Positions 1-7,143 of a stretch of DNA of 64,000 nt are shown piece by piece. Source of the stretch: Corticimicrobacter sp040137905. GTDB lineage: Bacteria; Pseudomonadota; Gammaproteobacteria; Burkholderiales; Burkholderiaceae_B. The notes beneath the pieces were generated by a model. It ran no database searches and was not told the origin of the DNA. It saw only the letters and a list, made by a program, of their open reading frames with translations. The stretch's first letter is position 1; the number at the start of each line of letters is the position of its first letter. The stretch covers positions 62,001 through 126,000 of the forward strand of contig NZ_JBEFDG010000030.1 in the NCBI RefSeq assembly GCF_040137905.1, read 5' to 3'. The translations under genes and the position numbers were made by a program.

Positions 1-1
1 T

Positions 2-595
2 GCAGGTACCAGCAATGTCTGGCTGGCGCGTGAGCATAATGTCACGCCGCTGGGCACCATGGGGCATGAATATCTCCAGGCTTGCCAGGGGCTGGGGCCG
101 CGCCTGCGGGATTCCCAGGTGTTCGCGCTCGAGACCTGGGCCAAGGAATATCGAGGTGACCTGGGTATTGCCTTGTCCGATGTTTATGGCATGGAAGCCT
201 TCCTGCGCGATTTCGATATGTATTTCTGCAAGCTCTTCGACGGGGCACGTCACGATTCGGGAGATCCGTTTATCTGGGGCGAGCGCATGCTGGAGCACTA
301 TCGCAAGAATCGGGTAGATCCCCGTACCAAGACACTGATCTTTTCGGACGGGCTGACGTTTCCGCTGGCCATCGAACTGGCCAAGCGCTTTGCCGGGCGC
401 TGCAAGGTGTCATTCGGTATCGGCACCAACCTGACCAACGACCTGGGCCATCAGCCGCTGCAGGTAGTCATGAAAATGATTCGCTGCAACGGCCAGCCGG
501 TTGCCAAGGTGTCGGATGCGCCGGAAAAAACCATGTGTGATGACCCGGCCTACCTGGCCTATCTGCGCCAGGTCTTTGACCTGCCGCCACCCTGA
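2..595 (+). CDS. pncB: Nicotinate phosphoribosyltransferase, C-terminal half (partial)
   Basis: This is the last 197 residues of a cytosolic NAD-salvage enzyme that joins nicotinate to PRPP, with ATP hydrolysis, to give nicotinate mononucleotide. The reading frame is open from base 2 and has no start inside the window. The fragment begins AGTSN and carries GTMGHEY, whose His (residue 22 of the fragment) matches the family's phosphorylated histidine. It also has the phosphate-binding blocks RVDPRTKTLIFSDGL and FGIGTNLTND. Whole proteins are about 400 residues, so roughly half is missing upstream. relA follows 73 bases downstream on the same strand, without an obvious terminator between them. 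Confidence 0.95.
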   Translation, partial: AGTSNVWLAREHNVTPLGTMGHEYLQACQGLGPRLRDSQVFALETWAKEYRGDLGIALSDVYGMEAFLRDFDMYFCKLFDGARHDSGDPFIWGERMLEHYRKNRVDPRTKTLIFSDGLTFPLAIELAKRFAGRCKVSFGIGTNLTNDLGHQPLQVVMKMIRCNGQPVAKVSDAPEKTMCDDPAYLAYLRQVFDLPPP

Positions 596-668
596 CCACG
601 ACAATTACGCGGTATCCTGACATTTTGGTTATTTCTGTCCGGTATTCTGCCGTTTTCTGCTTGCAACC

Positions 669-2939
669 ATGCCCGTATCTTCAACCACCCGTACCGATAC
701 CGTCGACCTGAGTGCCGATCCAGCTGCCCTGCTCGATGAGGACTGGTTGCAGGCCGTTTCGGAGGAACTGGACGACAAGGGGCAGGCGCTGATGGCCCAG
801 GTGCGCGCCTGGATCCTGCCACGCCTGAATGATAGGCAGGCGGCCAGTGGCGAACGGCTGGCAGCTCACGGTGCTGGCGTGGCCCTGATCCTGGCGGGTT
901 TGCAGCTTGATGCCGCCACCCGCACGGCCGGCCTGCTCGCCGCATTGCCGGTCGAGCATATGGAACCGCGCTCACTGCGCAACAACCCGGTCGCCGCCGA
1001 ATTCGGCGGTGAGGTAGCGCGGCTGGTGCAGGGTGCGCAGGCGCTGATCCGGTTGGGGCAGATCGCTCGCGAATCCAATGACAGCGAAGCCCGTTCGGGC
1101 AACCAGCAGGAAATGCTGCGCAAGATGCTGCTGGCGATGGCCGCCGATCTGCGTATCGTGCTGATGCGGCTGGCCTCGCGCCTGCAGACGCTGCGCTGGC
1201 ATGCCGTCAGCAAAGTACCGTGTTCGCCCGAGTTCGCCCGCGAAAGCCTGAGCCTGTATGCGCCGTTGGCCAACCGGCTGGGCATCTGGCAACTCAAGTG
1301 GGAACTCGAGGACCTGGCCTTTCGCCAGCTCGATCCTGTGCGCTACAAGTCGATTGCGTCCAGCCTCGAAGAGAAGCGGGTCGAGCGCGAGGCATTCATC
1401 GTGCGTGCCGTCGAGGGCGTGCGCGAGGCGCTGGAGGCGGTTGGCATCGAGGCCGATGTCAGTGGGCGCCCCAAGCATATCTACAGCATCTGGAACAAGA
1501 TGCGCATCAAGAAGCTGGATTTTTCCCAGCTATACGACCTGCGGGCGTTGCGCGTGATCGTGGCCGACGAGCGCGAATGCTATACGGCGCTGGGGCTGGT
1601 TCACGAGATGTGGAATCCCTTGCCCGAGCAGTTCGACGACTACATCTCGCGGCCCAAGCCCAATGGCTATCGCTCTCTCCATACCGTCGTCAATGACGAG
1701 GATGGCAAACCGTTCGAGGTGCAGATTCGCACCCGCGAGATGCACGATTTTGCCGAGTATGGCATGGCGGCGCATTGGCACTACAAGGAGGCCGGCGCCC
1801 GTGGCGGCCAGGTCAAGGCTTCGAGTCAGTATGACCGTCAGCTTGCCTGGATGCGCCAGTTGCTGGCCTGGAACACCGATGTCAGCAACGAGGAAGGCAG
1901 CCGGCCCGAGGCCCAGGTCGAGATGGCCGTCGAGGATGAGCGCATCTACGTGCTGACGCCGCAGGCTCGCGTGATCGATCTACCCCAGGGAGCCACGCCG
2001 GTGGATTTTGCCTACCACCTGCATACCGACCTGGGACACCGTTGTCGCGGAGCACGGGTCGATGGCCAGATGGTGCCGCTGCTGACGAAATTGCAGACCG
2101 GGCAAACGGTCGAGATCATTGCCGCCAAGTCGGGCGGGCCTTCGCGCGACTGGCTCAAGCCCCAATCCGGTTTTCTGGCCAGTCCGCGAGCACGTGCCAA
2201 GGTGCGGCTCTGGTTCAACGCCATCGAGCTGCAGCAGCGCATCGTACAGGGCCAGGCGCTGGTCGAAAAGGAATTGCAGCGGCTGGGCAAGACCGCCGTC
2301 AACCAGGAGCAACTGGCACAGCAACTGGGTTTTGCCCGTGCCGATGACCTGTATGTCGCCGCGGCCAAGGAAGAATTCAGCCTGCGCCAGCTCGACCACC
2401 TGTTCCAGCAACAGGAACGGGGCGAGCAGGCAGAAGATGAGGACGCCGACCTGTTTGCACAGCCGGGGCGCACGGCCGGGCGCGAGACGGCCTCGACCCA
2501 GGGCGGTGTGCTGGTGGTCGGGGTCGATGCGCTGATGACGCAATTGGCACGCTGCTGCCGACCGGCACCGCCCGATGCCATCAATGGCTTTGTCACGCGA
2601 GGCCGCGGGGTGTCCATACACCGTGCGGACTGTCACAGTTTTGCGGTACTCGCCGAGCGTCATCCAGAGCGGGTCATCGAGGTGGCCTGGGGGCAGGGCA
2701 AGGATGCACTGTATCCGGTCGACATCAGTGTGCGGGCGCAGGATCGTTCCGGCCTGCTGCGGGACCTCTCCGAAGTGTTTGCCAGGCAGCGGCTCAATGT
2801 CGTGGGGGTCAATACCCAGAGCAGGCGTTCGCTGGCACACATGGTGTTCACGGTTGAGGTACGCGATGGCAGCCAACTGTCTCAGGTACTGGCTGCGCTG
2901 ACCGAGGTGCATGACGTGGTGGAGGCCGTGCGAGCCTGA
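669..2939 (+). CDS. relA: GTP pyrophosphokinase RelA (monofunctional ppGpp synthetase)
   Basis: A 756-residue ribosome-associated stringent factor that makes (p)ppGpp from ATP and GTP/GDP. Domains in order: a pseudo-hydrolase region (about 55-200), synthetase (about 230-370), TGS (about 423-488), a zinc-finger/helical region, and a C-terminal ACT domain (about 690-756). The HD pair of active hydrolases is replaced in GLLAALPVEHM (88-98), so hydrolysis is unlikely. The synthetase has SRPKPNGYRSLHTVV and FEVQIRT. At the position that separates RXKD (bifunctional) from EXDD (monofunctional) enzymes it has QFDD (321-324), acidic like RelA. No strong ribosome binding site precedes the ATG. A second RelA/SpoT homologue begins to appear at the far end of the window. 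Confidence 0.95.
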   Translation: MPVSSTTRTDTVDLSADPAALLDEDWLQAVSEELDDKGQALMAQVRAWILPRLNDRQAASGERLAAHGAGVALILAGLQLDAATRTAGLLAALPVEHMEPRSLRNNPVAAEFGGEVARLVQGAQALIRLGQIARESNDSEARSGNQQEMLRKMLLAMAADLRIVLMRLASRLQTLRWHAVSKVPCSPEFARESLSLYAPLANRLGIWQLKWELEDLAFRQLDPVRYKSIASSLEEKRVEREAFIVRAVEGVREALEAVGIEADVSGRPKHIYSIWNKMRIKKLDFSQLYDLRALRVIVADERECYTALGLVHEMWNPLPEQFDDYISRPKPNGYRSLHTVVNDEDGKPFEVQIRTREMHDFAEYGMAAHWHYKEAGARGGQVKASSQYDRQLAWMRQLLAWNTDVSNEEGSRPEAQVEMAVEDERIYVLTPQARVIDLPQGATPVDFAYHLHTDLGHRCRGARVDGQMVPLLTKLQTGQTVEIIAAKSGGPSRDWLKPQSGFLASPRARAKVRLWFNAIELQQRIVQGQALVEKELQRLGKTAVNQEQLAQQLGFARADDLYVAAAKEEFSLRQLDHLFQQQERGEQAEDEDADLFAQPGRTAGRETASTQGGVLVVGVDALMTQLARCCRPAPPDAINGFVTRGRGVSIHRADCHSFAVLAERHPERVIEVAWGQGKDALYPVDISVRAQDRSGLLRDLSEVFARQRLNVVGVNTQSRRSLAHMVFTVEVRDGSQLSQVLAALTEVHDVVEAVRA

Positions 2940-3044
2940 ACGCATGCGCTGTCAACGTTCAGGCCTGGCCGGCCTTCGATATCCTGCTTTGATGAATCCC
3001 CTTTGGGGGAACGGGTGCTGGGCATCGCGCGCCAACGGCCAGAC

Positions 3045-3053
3045 TGCTAAAAT
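3045..3053 (+). promoter_or_regulatory. Candidate extended -10 promoter of trpB-trpA-accD
   Basis: TGCTAAAAT matches an extended -10 element (TGn followed by TAAAAT), 23 bases before the trpB ATG. I see no good -35. It lies in the 137-base gap after relA, which also holds a short hairpin (2961-2975) without a T-run, so relA read-through may contribute. No trp leader peptide or run of Trp codons is visible in the gap. Confidence 0.45.
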
Positions 3054-3076
3054 GTCCGATTCCTTTAGGTAGCCTC

Positions 3077-4276
3077 ATGACAGCTTACGACCAACCTGAT
3101 GCCAGCGGGCACTTTGGGCCATACGGCGGCGTATTCGTCGGCGAGACCCTGGTGCATGCACTGGATGAATTGCGCGATGCCTACGCCCGCTATCGCGATG
3201 ATCCCGATTTTGTGGCCGAGTTCGAATACGAACTGCGTCATTTCGTTGGCCGGCCTTCGCCGGTCTATCATGCTCGCCATTGGTCGGAGCAGATCGGTGG
3301 CGCGCAGATCTGGTTCAAGCGCGAGGATCTCAATCATACAGGCGCGCACAAGGTCAACAACTGTATTGGCCAGGCCTTGCTCGCCCGCCGCATGGGCAAG
3401 CGCAAGGTCATCGCCGAAACCGGCGCAGGCCAGCATGGCGTGGCCACGGCCACCGTGGCGGCTCGTTTCGGCATGGAGTGCAAGGTATTCATGGGTAGCG
3501 AGGATGTTCGCCGACAGGCAGCCAACGTATATCGCATGAAGCTGCTGGGTGCCGAGGTCTGCGAGGTCGACTCGGGTTCGCGCACCCTCAAGGATGCGAT
3601 GAACGAGGCCATGCGCCACTGGGTCACGAATGTCGAGGATACCTACTACATCATCGGCACGGTCGCGGGGCCGCATCCCTATCCGGCCATGGTGCGCGAT
3701 TTCCAGATGGTGATCGGCTGCGAGGCGTTGGTGCAGATGCCCGAGGCAGCTGGTCGCCAGCCCGATGTCGTGGTCGCTGCCGTGGGTGGCGGTTCCAATG
3801 CGATGGGTATTTTCTATCCTTATCTGACGCACGATGCTGTTCGTCTGGTCGGTGTCGAAGCGGCTGGTGACGGGCTCGAGACCGGGCGTCATGCAGCCTC
3901 GCTCACGCTGGGTACGCCGGGCGTACTGCATGGCAATCGCACCTATCTGCTGCAGGATGCGCATGGCCAGATCCAGGAAACCCATTCGGTCTCGGCCGGC
4001 CTGGATTATCCGGGCGTGGGGCCGGAGCATGCCTGGCTCAAGGACATTGGCCGCGCCGAATACCAGACCGTGACCGATGCAGAGGCACTGGCGGCATTCC
4101 ATGACTGCTGCCGCCTGGAAGGTATCATTCCGGCGCTTGAATCTTCACATGCCCTTGCGTGTGCCCGCCGCATGGCAGCCAGCATGTCGCCTGACCAGAT
4201 CATCCTGGTCAATCTGTCCGGGCGCGGCGACAAGGATATCCATACCGTGGCCGAGCGCGGCGGTATCGTTTTCTAG
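3077..4276 (+). CDS. trpB: Tryptophan synthase beta chain
   Basis: A 399-residue PLP enzyme that condenses indole with serine to give tryptophan; it works as an alpha2-beta2 complex with TrpA, receiving indole through a tunnel. NHTGAHKVNN holds the Schiff-base lysine (K92), AETGAGQHG holds the catalytic glutamate (E114), and the glycine-rich GGGSNAMG loop binds the PLP phosphate. Length is normal. trpA starts 42 bases downstream with its own AAGGAG site. trpF, often just upstream in Burkholderiales, is absent here; relA occupies that place. Confidence 0.98.
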   Translation: MTAYDQPDASGHFGPYGGVFVGETLVHALDELRDAYARYRDDPDFVAEFEYELRHFVGRPSPVYHARHWSEQIGGAQIWFKREDLNHTGAHKVNNCIGQALLARRMGKRKVIAETGAGQHGVATATVAARFGMECKVFMGSEDVRRQAANVYRMKLLGAEVCEVDSGSRTLKDAMNEAMRHWVTNVEDTYYIIGTVAGPHPYPAMVRDFQMVIGCEALVQMPEAAGRQPDVVVAAVGGGSNAMGIFYPYLTHDAVRLVGVEAAGDGLETGRHAASLTLGTPGVLHGNRTYLLQDAHGQIQETHSVSAGLDYPGVGPEHAWLKDIGRAEYQTVTDAEALAAFHDCCRLEGIIPALESSHALACARRMAASMSPDQIILVNLSGRGDKDIHTVAERGGIVF

Positions 4277-4318
4277 GAAAAGCATGAACCATTTTCCGTA
4301 TCGACAAGGAGTGCGGGC

Positions 4319-5155
4319 ATGAGCGCACAGCCTGACAATCGTATTGATCGTACCTTTGCTGCACTGCGCGCCGCCGAGCGACGCCGGGCGGCACTGGTGC
4401 CGTACATCGCCGCGGGCGATCCGTCCGATGAAGCGACCGTGCCGCTGATGCATGCGCTGGTGGCCAATGGGGCTGACATACTTGAACTGGGCGTTCCGTT
4501 CTCCGATCCTTCGGCAGATGGCCCGGTCGTGCAGCGTGCCACGCAGCGGGCGCTGGATCGTGGCATGAACCTGTCCAGGGTGCTGGAGCTGGTCGCTGCG
4601 TTTCGCCGCGATGACCAGAATACGCCCGTGGTGCTGATGGGCTACGCCAATCCGATCGAGCGCATGGGATTGGGGCAGTTTGCTGCCCGTGCCGCAGAAG
4701 CGGGTGTCGATGGTGTGCTGACGGTAGACTACACGCCCGAGGAAAGTGCTGATTACACTGCCGCACTGGCCCTGCATGGCATTGCACCGATTTTTCTGCT
4801 GGCCCCCACTTCTGCCGAACAGCGTATTCGCCAGGTAGCTGCCCTGGCACGTGGCTATGTGTACTATGTGTCGCTCAAGGGCGTTACTGGCGCAGGCCAT
4901 CTGGATATCGACGACGTCGAACGCCGGCTGGCTGCTATCCGCGAGCATGTCACGATCCCCGTCGGGGTCGGTTTTGGCATCCGCGATGCTGCCAGTGCTG
5001 CCCGCATCGGCGATGTGGCCGATGCCGTGGTGATCGGCAGCAAGCTGATCGAAACCATCGAGCAGGCCGTGGCGGATGCCGCGCCATCGGCTGTGGCCGA
5101 AAAGGCTGCCGAGGCCGCAGGTGCATGGCTCAAGACCGTGCGCGACGCGCTCTGA
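4319..5155 (+). CDS. trpA: Tryptophan synthase alpha chain
   Basis: A 278-residue TIM-barrel enzyme that cleaves indole-3-glycerol phosphate to indole and glyceraldehyde-3-phosphate and passes indole to TrpB. ELGVPFSDPSADGP contains both catalytic acids (E56 and D67, spaced 11 as in Glu49/Asp60 of the enterobacterial enzyme). The phosphate-binding region GVGFGIRD follows near residue 220. The ATG has an AAGGAG site 9 bases upstream. It lies between trpB and accD, the usual betaproteobacterial order. Confidence 0.98.
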   Translation: MSAQPDNRIDRTFAALRAAERRRAALVPYIAAGDPSDEATVPLMHALVANGADILELGVPFSDPSADGPVVQRATQRALDRGMNLSRVLELVAAFRRDDQNTPVVLMGYANPIERMGLGQFAARAAEAGVDGVLTVDYTPEESADYTAALALHGIAPIFLLAPTSAEQRIRQVAALARGYVYYVSLKGVTGAGHLDIDDVERRLAAIREHVTIPVGVGFGIRDAASAARIGDVADAVVIGSKLIETIEQAVADAAPSAVAEKAAEAAGAWLKTVRDAL

Positions 5156-5180
5156 ACAGATTGACAACAGGAATCGCAAC

Positions 5181-6053
5181 ATGAGTTGGCTAGACAAGAT
5201 TTTGCCTCCGCGCATTCACAAGAACGAAGGGGCCGGCAAGCGAGTGCCCGAAGGCCTGTGGGTCAAGTGTCCGTCATGCGAGGCCGTGCTGTACAACGAG
5301 GATCTTTCGGCAAACATGCGTGTCTGCCCGAAATGCGATCATCACATGCGCATCGGCTCCCGTGCCCGTATCGATACCTTGCTGGATCGTGAAGGGCGTA
5401 CCGAGATCGGCCAGAATACCCGCGCAGTCGACAGCCTCAAGTTCAAGGACAGCCGCAAGTATCCCGAGCGTCTGCAGGAAGCCATGAAGCAGACGGGTGA
5501 AACCGATGCGCTGGTGGTGGTGCAGGGTGCGATTGTCACACAGCCGGTCGTGTTGGCCTGCTTCGAGTTCGAATTCATGGGCGGCTCGATGGGATCGGTC
5601 GTTGGCGAGCGTTTTGCGCGTGGCGTACAGGCGGCCATTGATGGTCGCATGCCATTTATCTGCGTGGCGGCTTCGGGCGGTGCACGCATGCAGGAAAGTT
5701 TGCAATCCCTGATGCAGATGGCCAAAACCAATGCAATGCTGATGCGTCTCGCCGAAAAAGGACTGCCTTTCATTAGCGTGTTGACGGATCCGACCATGGG
5801 CGGCGTGTCTGCCAGCTTTGCCTTCATGGGTGATGTGGTCGTGGCCGAACCCAAGGCGCTGATCGGCTTTGCCGGCCCACGCGTGATCGAGCAGACCGTG
5901 CGTGAAAAACTGCCCGAAGGCTTCCAGCGCGCCGAGTTTTTGCTCGACAAGGGGGCGATCGACATGATCGTGGACCGGCGCAAGCTGCGCGATGAACTGG
6001 CACGCCTGTTGGCGTTGCTGATGCGCCAGCCCGAAGGGGTCGTTTCCCAGTAA
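5181..6053 (+). CDS. accD: Acetyl-CoA carboxylase carboxyltransferase subunit beta
   Basis: A 290-residue beta subunit of the carboxyltransferase that moves CO2 from biotin-BCCP to acetyl-CoA, the first step of fatty acid synthesis; it partners AccA. An N-terminal zinc ribbon has cysteines 30, 33, 49 and 52 (CX2C-X15-CX2C), followed by a crotonase fold with SGGARMQES and GVSASFAF. The open frame extends upstream into trpA, but the ATG at 5181 begins the conserved MSWLDKILPP sequence and has GGAA upstream, so I take it as the start. It is the last gene before a terminator; folC, often next in relatives, is not here. Confidence 0.97.
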   Translation: MSWLDKILPPRIHKNEGAGKRVPEGLWVKCPSCEAVLYNEDLSANMRVCPKCDHHMRIGSRARIDTLLDREGRTEIGQNTRAVDSLKFKDSRKYPERLQEAMKQTGETDALVVVQGAIVTQPVVLACFEFEFMGGSMGSVVGERFARGVQAAIDGRMPFICVAASGGARMQESLQSLMQMAKTNAMLMRLAEKGLPFISVLTDPTMGGVSASFAFMGDVVVAEPKALIGFAGPRVIEQTVREKLPEGFQRAEFLLDKGAIDMIVDRRKLRDELARLLALLMRQPEGVVSQ

Positions 6054-6057
6054 GCTG

Positions 6058-6114
6058 CTGCCTCGGTCTGAGGCAGTGGCCTGGCGGTCTGCTGTATGCC
6101 GTCCGCCTTTTTTG
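6058..6114 (+). terminator. Terminator of the trpB-trpA-accD operon
   Basis: Two tandem hairpins follow the accD stop. CTGCCTC/GAGGCAG (6058-6076) is followed by GGCGG/CCGCC (6084-6107), which runs into T6. The second is a typical intrinsic terminator. The minus-strand MetF-like gene ends at 6128, so this short gap separates convergent units. Confidence 0.7.
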
Positions 6115-6127
6115 CCGTGTTCCGGTG

Positions 6128-7000
6128 TCAGCGTGCCGCTTCGTGTTTGCGAGAGCGGTACTGCTCTATCCATCTTGCAGACTGCGAGATGCCTCCGAAT
6201 GGAAAGAAATGCAGGTTCACCTTTCCATGTGCTTCTGTCAGGCCGGCGGTCAGGCGATCCACAAAAAGATCAGGGCCCGCCGTTCCGAGCAGCTTGCCCA
6301 TTGAAATACCATACTTGGACCACATCGATGCGCACGCGCTGACGCCGCACAGTGCGGCATAACGCATCAGCACCGCGATGCCTGCCGGGCCAGGTACGCC
6401 GATCCGCACGGGATGATCGAGGCCACGCTCGCGCAATGCTTTCAGCCAAGTCAGCACGATGTCGGCATCGAATGCAAACTGCGTGATGATCAAAGGCGTC
6501 ATGCCGTGCATGACAATGCTGCGGCATTTGCGGTCAAGCACATCCCAGCGAGCGGACGGGCTCATGGCCGGATGGTCTTCTGGATGCCCTCCCACGCCTA
6601 TGACTTCAATGCCAGAACGCTCGAAGACGCCTGTTTCGATCAGCGATAAGCTGTCTGGAAACGGCCCCATCGGGTTGGGTGGGTCTCCAGCAATCACCAG
6701 ACAACGCTTGACGCCCGCTTCGGCGGTTGCGCGCATGATGAATAATTCAAGTTCTGTGAGCGAGGCAATGCGGCGTGCCGCAAGGTGTGGCATGGCTTCA
6801 AAGCCGAGTTGATGCACGGCCTGCGCTGCGGCCAGTCGTACCTTGTTGTCCTGGCCAGGCAGGTAGGGAATGGAAATTGTGGATGTGGGCAATATTCGGG
6901 ATGCGGCTGCGGTCAGCGCAGGAATGTCCTTCGCGTTGACTTCTAACGAATAGGCATCAGTGATATCAAGGGTGGAGTCGGGTCTATCGAGATGGGTCAA
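6128..7000 (-). CDS. Methylenetetrahydrofolate reductase-family protein
   Basis: A 290-residue protein of the MetF TIM-barrel family, which uses flavin to reduce 5,10-methylene-THF (or run the reverse reaction). SLEVNAKD near the N-terminus fits the strand carrying the family's catalytic Glu, PHLAARRI resembles the folate-site segment, and VIAGDPPNPMG corresponds to the GDPP loop. Divergence from classical MetF leaves open biosynthesis or C1/demethylation catabolism. There is no ATG near the start: the only plausible start is TTG at 7000, since an in-frame TAG lies a short way upstream. No neighbour indicates a pathway. Family assignment is good; physiological role is inferred. Confidence 0.75.
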   Translation of the reverse strand: MTHLDRPDSTLDITDAYSLEVNAKDIPALTAAASRILPTSTISIPYLPGQDNKVRLAAAQAVHQLGFEAMPHLAARRIASLTELELFIMRATAEAGVKRCLVIAGDPPNPMGPFPDSLSLIETGVFERSGIEVIGVGGHPEDHPAMSPSARWDVLDRKCRSIVMHGMTPLIITQFAFDADIVLTWLKALRERGLDHPVRIGVPGPAGIAVLMRYAALCGVSACASMWSKYGISMGKLLGTAGPDLFVDRLTAGLTEAHGKVNLHFFPFGGISQSARWIEQYRSRKHEAAR

Positions 7001-7042
7001 GGGTGTTGCCGTACCTGGCGAATATGATTGAAAAAGTGCTGT

Positions 7043-7071
7043 AGTCTACCCAAGTCCGGCACTGACGTCAT
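7043..7071 (-). promoter_or_regulatory. Candidate promoter of the MetF-like gene
   Basis: Read on the minus strand, ATGACG (7071-7066) and TAGACT (7048-7043) are separated by 17 bases and match four of six consensus positions each. The predicted start leaves a leader of about 36 bases before the TTG codon. The element lies just beyond the rne terminator, so the gene is likely transcribed independently. Confidence 0.35.
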
Positions 7072-7080
7072 GGCGTAATA

Positions 7081-7120
7081 AAAAACCGCCCCGATAAATT
7101 CTTATCGGGGCGGTTTTTTT
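7081..7120 (-). terminator. Strong intrinsic terminator of rne
   Basis: A 17-base perfect stem (7081-7097 with 7102-7118) closes on a four-base loop, with A/T runs on both sides. It lies 24 bases past the rne stop and could work in both directions, though only the minus strand has a gene reading into it. Confidence 0.9.
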
Positions 7121-7143
7121 CAGACCATCAGGTCTGGTGCGTT

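Noticed and set aside
2961..2975. AGGCC/GGCCT hairpin after relA as a terminator
   Set aside because: Only five pairs and no T-run follows.
5076..5180. Upstream extension of accD into trpA
   Set aside because: AccD begins MSWLDKIL in the family, and ATG 5181 has a ribosome site; the extension is read out of frame from trpA.
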